Shown piece by piece: positions 53,507 to 61,194 of a stretch of 64,000 nt of DNA (position 1 is its first letter; each line of letters opens with the position of its first letter). The stretch is from Sebastes aleutianus. Lineage: Eukaryota; Chordata; Actinopteri; Perciformes; Sebastidae. The notes under the pieces were generated by a model that saw only the letters and a program-made list of their open reading frames with translations, did no database searches and was not told the origin of the DNA. The DNA lies in assembly GCA_916700875.1 (NCBI GenBank), contig CAKAKS010000062.1, positions 9,624,873 to 9,688,872 on the forward strand, given 5' to 3'. The position numbers were made by a program, and so were the translations under genes.

Positions 53507-56500
53507 CCTCTCTCTCAAGCATGAGGACTTCCTCCTGGCTCTGCAGGTCAATGAAGATGAATACAAGATGGTAGGAAGCTCACAAACCTCAACCAAACTG
53601 ATGTTACCTTCACAATGACTCATACTCTGTCTCATTATTTTGTATAAAAATGGTTTCTCTATTGAATTTCCCCAAAAATATGTATTCTATCCCATTACAG
53701 TATATAACAATGTGTGGTATAAAGAACAAAGGCCATACTTTGGTAGGCTTTTGGTGAGATTGTTAAGGGTAGTATTGGCTAGTCAGTCACGTGGTTGCTG
53801 CTGAATGTATATTTAAGATGACTTAATATTAATATTATTATTCTTGTCACACTGAGAGTCATTTTGGGAGCGGATCCCTCAAAGTCAAACAGCTGAATGT
53901 CATTGGTAATTTAGTTGTAGAATATGTTGTAGACTAGTTTCTTTTTAGGTTAATATGACTTCTTAATCTCTTTATTGTACCATGAGTCACTTGACACTTC
54001 TACTAACTTGTCTTCTAACATCTTGGATTTTTGTTTTATGTGTTTGATAATCCATGAATGAAATCAATCAACTCTAAAAAGACGATCCCTGAAAAATGTA
54101 GAAAAGTTTAAAAACCTCTGAGCTGCATAACATACCTCTCTGTATGATTGTTCCTTCAGGACGGCCAGCTGATTGAGTGTGGCTGCTGCTACGGGGAGTT
54201 TGCGTTTGAGAAGATGACGCAGTGTTCAGACGGCCACCTGTTCTGTAAAGAGTGCCTGGTCAAATACGCTCAGGAGGCAGTATTTGGCTCCGGAAAGGTA
54301 CGGACACACGCTGTTTGTTTTTTCTCACATTTGAATAGGACATGCTAATGTTGCCAGGCAACTATAAATTACTTTTCCTATAAAAACCAATGTCGTAGAA
54401 TTGGTATACAAAGAAGGATGCAACAGTCAAATGAATGAGATTACTGTAGATAAAAAGTAAAATTCTGGTTGAAAAGCAGCACAAGTGGTGTTTTTTTTCA
54501 TCCATTTGTCAGTTTGTTAGGTACGCCTGTTTAATCTATTGCACTGGTTCCCAACCTGGGGGTCCCGACCCCCACTAGGGGTCGCCAAAGCTTCACATGG
54601 GGTCGCAAGGCCCTCTTGATTTTAAGGGTACAGTTGGCCTATATCTCAGGATTTCATTCATCTCTGTGAAGAAAACTAAATGAAATTGTTATTTTTAAAT
54701 TTTGGATTATTATTTTAGATACAAGGGCACGGTGAAGACCTGAACACGAGCTATATTCACAGAGCCTTCCCACTCTGCTAAACAGCTTCGTCCTGTATTA
54801 GAAAAGTATGCAGTTAAAACAACCAAAGAGCCGATAGAACTATGGACAAACATCAGGGAGAAGAAAACACTGAAATTGTTAAAAAAGAGGCCTATTGTAG
54901 GTATGTAAGTATGTATGACTATTAAAAATTCAAAACAATACATAATACAGACAGAGAATCATATTAAAAGTTGCTAAAAATAACAGGAGAACTCATCTCT
55001 GATGCAATATTCACAGGAAATAATCTGCTCAAAATTCATCCAAATCCCTCGTTTTACACAAACTTCCAGCAGCTATTGCGTTCACTATTTGGGTTAATTG
55101 TACAGTTTATCAGTTGTTCTGTACTGTTATTGTTATTCATTGAATATAATATGAAATATCCATGAAATGTGTCACTTATTCAGGGGTCGTCAGTTTACTC
55201 AATGATAGAAAAAGGGGTCCCTAAAGGAAAAAGGTTGGGAACCACTGATGCGATCCAATAAAACCGCTCAGTATCTGCGTACGTGTGTGTGACTGGGTCT
55301 GTGGCTGAAGGTGGTTGTGTATTTGTAATGACTTAGTGTGCGTTCGTGTTGCAGTCGGAGCTGAGCTGCATGGAGGGGGGCTGCCCGTGCTCCTATCCAG
55401 TATGTGAGCTGGAGAAGGTCCTACCAGAGAACATACTGTGTAAATATTATGAGAGGCAGGCAGAGGAGGCCGTCGCTGCCACCTGTGCTGATGAACTTGT
55501 GCGGTAAGTGTGTGTTTGTGTGTGGGTGTATTACAGTATGTTGTATCTGAACTGTCGACATGTGGTTTAGCTGGATTACACTTGCACCGATTGCAATTTT
55601 CCTGGCCGATTCTGATTTCCAATTTTTTATCTTGGCATTAGTAGTTCTAATTATATATGATAAGCTGCTTAGAGCTAGTGTTAGGACGTCAAGCAGGTCA
55701 TAAGTCCCTCTCTAATATCTATTTTATATTGCTGTGAAAACATCTCCTTCAAACATGGCTGATCAGCTGAAAATCAGCCAGTTTCAATCAGCTGGCAATC
55801 AATCAGTGCATCTCTGATTACATTTTGTAATGTACGCCTTGAAAATGGATTCTCTGTGCAACAATGGTTGCACAATCTTTTTTGAACAGAAACAATTAGT
55901 CAATTAATCGATCAGTTAAATGGAAACAATTTTGATAATCAATCAATTATTTAAGTCATTTTACGAGCACAAATTCCCCAGTTGATGAATGTGAACATGT
56001 GCTGCTTTTCTTTGGCTTCTTTGTTATGAAACTCCAACTAATTTGGAGACGTCAACTTGGGCTTTGGGAACGTGTGATGGGCCTTTTTCAATATTTTCCA
56101 ACATTTTATAGACTAAACCACGATTCGACAAGTCGGGAAAATAATCAGCCGATTAATCGATAACGGAAGTAATTATTAGTTGCTAGGGCTGTCCTCGATC
56201 AAAGAAATTCTCAGTCGACTAACACTCATACAATTTTGTCGACTAATCGATTAGTTGATTTAATCGACAGATCTGTAAAACTGAGTTTCTCCACAAAGAA
56301 TCACACTAAAGCACCACTTTAAAGCTGGTGTTTACCAGATGTGCTCATAAGTTTATTAAAAATAAGTCATTCAGGCATGATAGAAGCTTAAAAGTCGACC
56401 AAGAGGGGGCAATCCTATTAGTTGCCTAATCATATGATGGGCAGCAAACACTTGTAATCGGACCGGTACGTTAATATTCCAGCTGCTTGTCCAACTTCAT

Positions 56501-59500
56501 TTGCAAATCTTCATGGATCCATGTAGGGAAGTTTTGTTCACACAGTCGCTGTTTTTTGATTAGAGTCATATTCACACTAGCTTTTTAATGTTTGACAAAT
56601 GTCTGACCATCTCTGACCTTGAATGCATTTTGAACTTGCAGTCTAGTCAGTATGGATGCATGTTAATTCATGGTCTAAAGGGGATCTGTAATAGTGTTTG
56701 TTTCCTCACAGTGTCTCATTTACAGTTGTATCATAAATTGCACTCCTTAACCCTCCTTCCTCTCTGGCCTTTTCAGGTGTCCGTTTTGCAATTTCCCAGC
56801 CTTGTTGGACAAAGACCGGTCTCTATTTAGCTGTCCCAACCCTCGGTGCCGCAAGGTCAGTCCCACTCTGTGTTATTCTGTTTATTGAACACTGTGAGGT
56901 TCTGGGGAAGCCAGGCTGCTCTAGTGCTACCGTTCTTCCTCTACAGTCCGTCACCGTAAAGGATTATGTAGGTTAACACTCCAGCTCTTACACAATACAT
57001 GCATCGTCTGATGTAATCACAGATGGCTGAGTTAAATCCTACTGTACTAAAGAGAGATTGGAGCAGCATCGTGAATAATTCAGTCCACCCTGACAGTGAA
57101 ACCTGAAAGCTCTGTGTGCGGCGTCCACTTCAGCATACATCACCTCAGTGCAGCCCGGACATGAGACAGAGATCAAGTCTGTCAAGATCAAAAAGATTAA
57201 TGAACCGTTTTCTGCAGATGATGAAGCGGTTCCATCTGGCGAGGTCGCCACCTCTGTCTGCCTCTCTGTTTATCTCCGGGCCTCCTCCCTCTGTCTGAGG
57301 AATGCAGGAGGGAAGGCGTCGCTTTGTGTCTGCCAAGGCTGTCACATGGATTCCAGTCTAAAATCTCCATTATTTGGCATAAACACACACAAACACACAA
57401 TCATATTCTCACTCTCAGCACACAAACACAACCCTCCCTTCTTCCTATTGGTGCGTCTTTGTCTCTTTATGTTCTTGTGTCTCACACTCGCTCCTGCCAC
57501 ACAAACCACAGTCTCTTTCTGATTCAACATAAACACACACACTCCGACTATCACTACATTCCCGGAATGGGAGAGAGCGTGATCAACACCCCTACATAAT
57601 AAATGTGTCTATTCACCTCTTGGCACCGTGGCACCAGTCCTCCAGTATATATGAACTAATCTGCTCTGAAGAGGTCTGTAAAGTAAAAACGATTGTCTTA
57701 AATGTGAAGCATGTATTAAGCCCATACATTAAATTATGCTGATATGATCAGTCTCAGGAAATGAATCACCATTATCAAGCAAAAATGTCAAACATTTTCT
57801 GGTTTCAGCTTCTCAAATGTAGATTTTCTTCTTTTTTCTCTGTTTTATATTACTGTAAATTGAATTTCTTTGTATTTTTAGCTTGTAGTCGAACAAAATA
57901 AGCAGTTTGATAACACCACATTTGGCTCTGAGAAATTGGGATCTGCATTTTTCTCTATTTTCTGACATTTTTGTAGATCAAAACGACTAATCTGACAATT
58001 GAAAAAGATAACAGATTAATCAATAATAACAATAATCCTTAGTTGCATTGCAACCTTGTTTTATACTAAACCTGCGTTTCAACTGGAGGAACCAGTGACT
58101 TAATATAATTCCTTTGCAATAGATCCAAGTGAAAAAAAAGTGTCTTAAAAAAGGCGGTTGCTAATAAGTTGCTAAATGAGTTTACTAAACGTCATCACGC
58201 CGCCTCGTCTGCCTTTGTGTTGTTATGACTCGGTCAGTGACTTAACTGAAAACTGTTTAAGCTGGTGGTGAGGAGACACGCCTAGCTTTTAACTGCCTAC
58301 GTCCGGAAGCCTACCAAGGCCTATTGAAGGAGGCTGGGTCATGTGTCATCAACACGTCATATCTTCGAGGGTATAACACAAGCGCAGTAAAATCTGGTCT
58401 GAGCCAATCGCAACGCACGACCGCAGCTTCAGTTACACTGCGCATGCGTTATACCCCATACCCCAAGACCCGTGTCCGCCCATGACCCAGCCTCCTTTCC
58501 ATAGGCCTTGACGCCTACCCTGCTTCAGCTGGTGCAGCGCCTGGCCGAATAACCCTGGAGCCAAGCACTGGTACCGGCCACGCCCATTAACGGCAGCTAT
58601 CATAAACGTGTGTTTGCCACAGAGCTTATTTTTTGAAATAATCCAAAACTCAATGGAAAAATCCCATTGGCTTTTTGTCGAGGGAACCAGGGCGATGCTA
58701 ACTTCCTGGTTGGCCTACAAAATGACCCACAATGCAACTCGACCGTTGACAGACTCGGCTAGCGTAGCCTCGAGTACTCCCCAAGACCTGAAAACAGATG
58801 CTGATGTGTTCCCCTTTAAGCTTGTTAGTGTTTTATGACACATTAACATAATTGTAATCTTCTGTCTCTGGTCAGACTATAAAGTGTCATTTTACATCTG
58901 CTGACACAGACGTTTTGCAGTGGCTTCTCTACTAACAACTGGATTATGAGATAGCTCTGCTATCCCAGTAATATTCTTGCATAAGTTGTACATTGTCATT
59001 CCAGACCAGGGCCTAACTATAACCCTAAATGTAATCATACAGGACTCTGAGGTTGCATAAATGCAAAAAGCTAGGTGCAGATAAGGATGCTCATCCTTCC
59101 TCCTGCTGTTCCGTCCATTAACCAGTAGGTGGAGCAAGAGGTTCATAGTGGTCGCCCTGCAGTGTCGCTGCACAGCTGCATCCCATTACATACTCATGCC
59201 CACACCCAAAGATACTAAAAAGTTAGACACGCTCCAGATATCTTTTGTTCTGATCCTTTTCTGAATATTATTCGTCAACAGCTGCAGATTTAGATCAACT
59301 ATTAGGAATACGTTTACGGTATTACATGGACACTTTCGAGTTAAGAAGGAAACAGTGTAAGTCAAGTGCTACAGAAAGTTACTTGCTTCCTCTTTAGTTT
59401 GTGTAGGAATCAGGATGTGAGACTGCTGTGGTGTGTGTGTGTGTGTGTGTGTGTGTGTCATCTGGAGAGTCCCTCAAAAACCCAGATATTGTCATCTCTC

Positions 59501-61163
59501 TTTTTTATGTTTATTTGATTTCTTTTTTATTCTGGTCCCCATCAGCATAAGACAGTAGTTGTACAGTCGGCCCCACAGCCCGCTCGGTCTACGAGCAGGG
59601 AGGGGCTTCATTATGTAACTGACACACTTCCGTAAGCCCACCCGCCTTCTCCCACACCGCCGCCTCATTGGCTGGCTGCACGTTCCACTCCCCTCGTACT
59701 GGTTTCTCACTGGTCGGACACGCTTCCCTCCTCCATTTCAAATGTGGTTCAGATCAAGTTTGACCCAGATTCTCCTCCCTCTCTTTTCCTTTCTCCTGCT
59801 GCTCCTCCCCCCTCACCCCGTCCCACTTCCCCCCGCCTCTACTAATGTTTTCCACATGTGGTTATGAGGACATTTGGACGGGCTCATGTTCCCGGCCTGC
59901 GTATGATTACTTCATGGAGGTAGAGGAATGTAAAATGTAGGCTGCTGGAAGGCTGTCACAGTGCAAACAAGAGCTGAATCGGAGTCTTTCTGTGAGTGCT
60001 TGGTTCTCATACATCATCACATCTGCATTCAGATTTGATTGCAGTAAAAGCCACCTCCCCACAAAAAAAAAAAAAACACAGCCGTGCACACATGCACTCT
60101 CGACGCAGCCCCCCCCCACTCCCAATCAGAAGCTCTGCAAGCTGCTTGCACTGCCTTATAAGGGCTGCTGCAGCCTGCACCATGAAAGAAGAGATAGGAA
60201 AAGGAGAGGGATCCAGAGGAGGAGAGGCAAGGTATGAATGAAGATGGAGGAAGGTGATGCCGGGTGGGGTGGGAGGGGAGGGAAGGAGGGGTAGGACCCG
60301 AGGGAGCGAAGTGAACGGAGACGGAGGACAAGTTGGAACAGGATGGCTGGAGTGAATGAATGGATGTAGAGAGACTGAAGTAAACTGCTAAACATGCACT
60401 ATTTCCCACATTGCTGCCATTTATACATCATGAAGTGTGTGTGTGTGTCTACGACCTTTGTCACATTTCAGCCACTTGTATTTAACTTGTACGGGGAAGA
60501 CACGCCCCGTGCGAGGGTTGACTCCGTCGTCACCGGCTGTATTTTTAGCCGCGCTATAAGAACTCAGGTGTGTTCATGCTTTGCGACAGTTTGTCAAACA
60601 CGTCCCAGACACACACACAGACACACACACTCTGTCACTCTCTCTCTCATGTTGTCACCTCTTCCTGGTCTCTAGGTTACCACTAGGGGGTGATCTTTCA
60701 CCACTCTGCCTTCTCACTCTCTGCCTTCTCTCTGGTCTTTTGTGTGATCCAGCTTTTTTTTTGACACTTGAGTCCAGTTCTGCACCCCCTTGGCTTGCAC
60801 ATAACCCCTCCTCTAGACCCCCGTTTAACTGATATAATAACCCAGAGAGAGTTTTTCTCACCATGCTTTATTCTTTTTTTCGCTCGCTCCCATGCTTCTC
60901 AACTATGTTACATGCATCTCTCTGCTTGGACACTCCCTTATAAATCAGAAACGCCACAAAAATGTGAACACAGTTGGTCTACTTTTCATCTGTCTTGTGT
61001 CTGTAAGGAGCTCTTCCTTCGCTTGAAGCCACCACAATTTGACTTTAAAGGTCCTTGTGTGCCTTTTTGGAGAGTCTTCAGTGTTTCCACCCAAATCCGC
61101 TCCAAATGCCAACGAAAACTCTGGCTTCTCCAGCTCAGTTCCCCACCCTCTGGCTGACCTTGC

Positions 61164-61194
<31 letters not shown>

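Noticed and set aside
60029..60409. 126-residue minus-strand frame in rnf216 intron 13
   Set aside because: Pro/Ser-rich reading of purine-rich sequence with a long A run; no recognisable domain.
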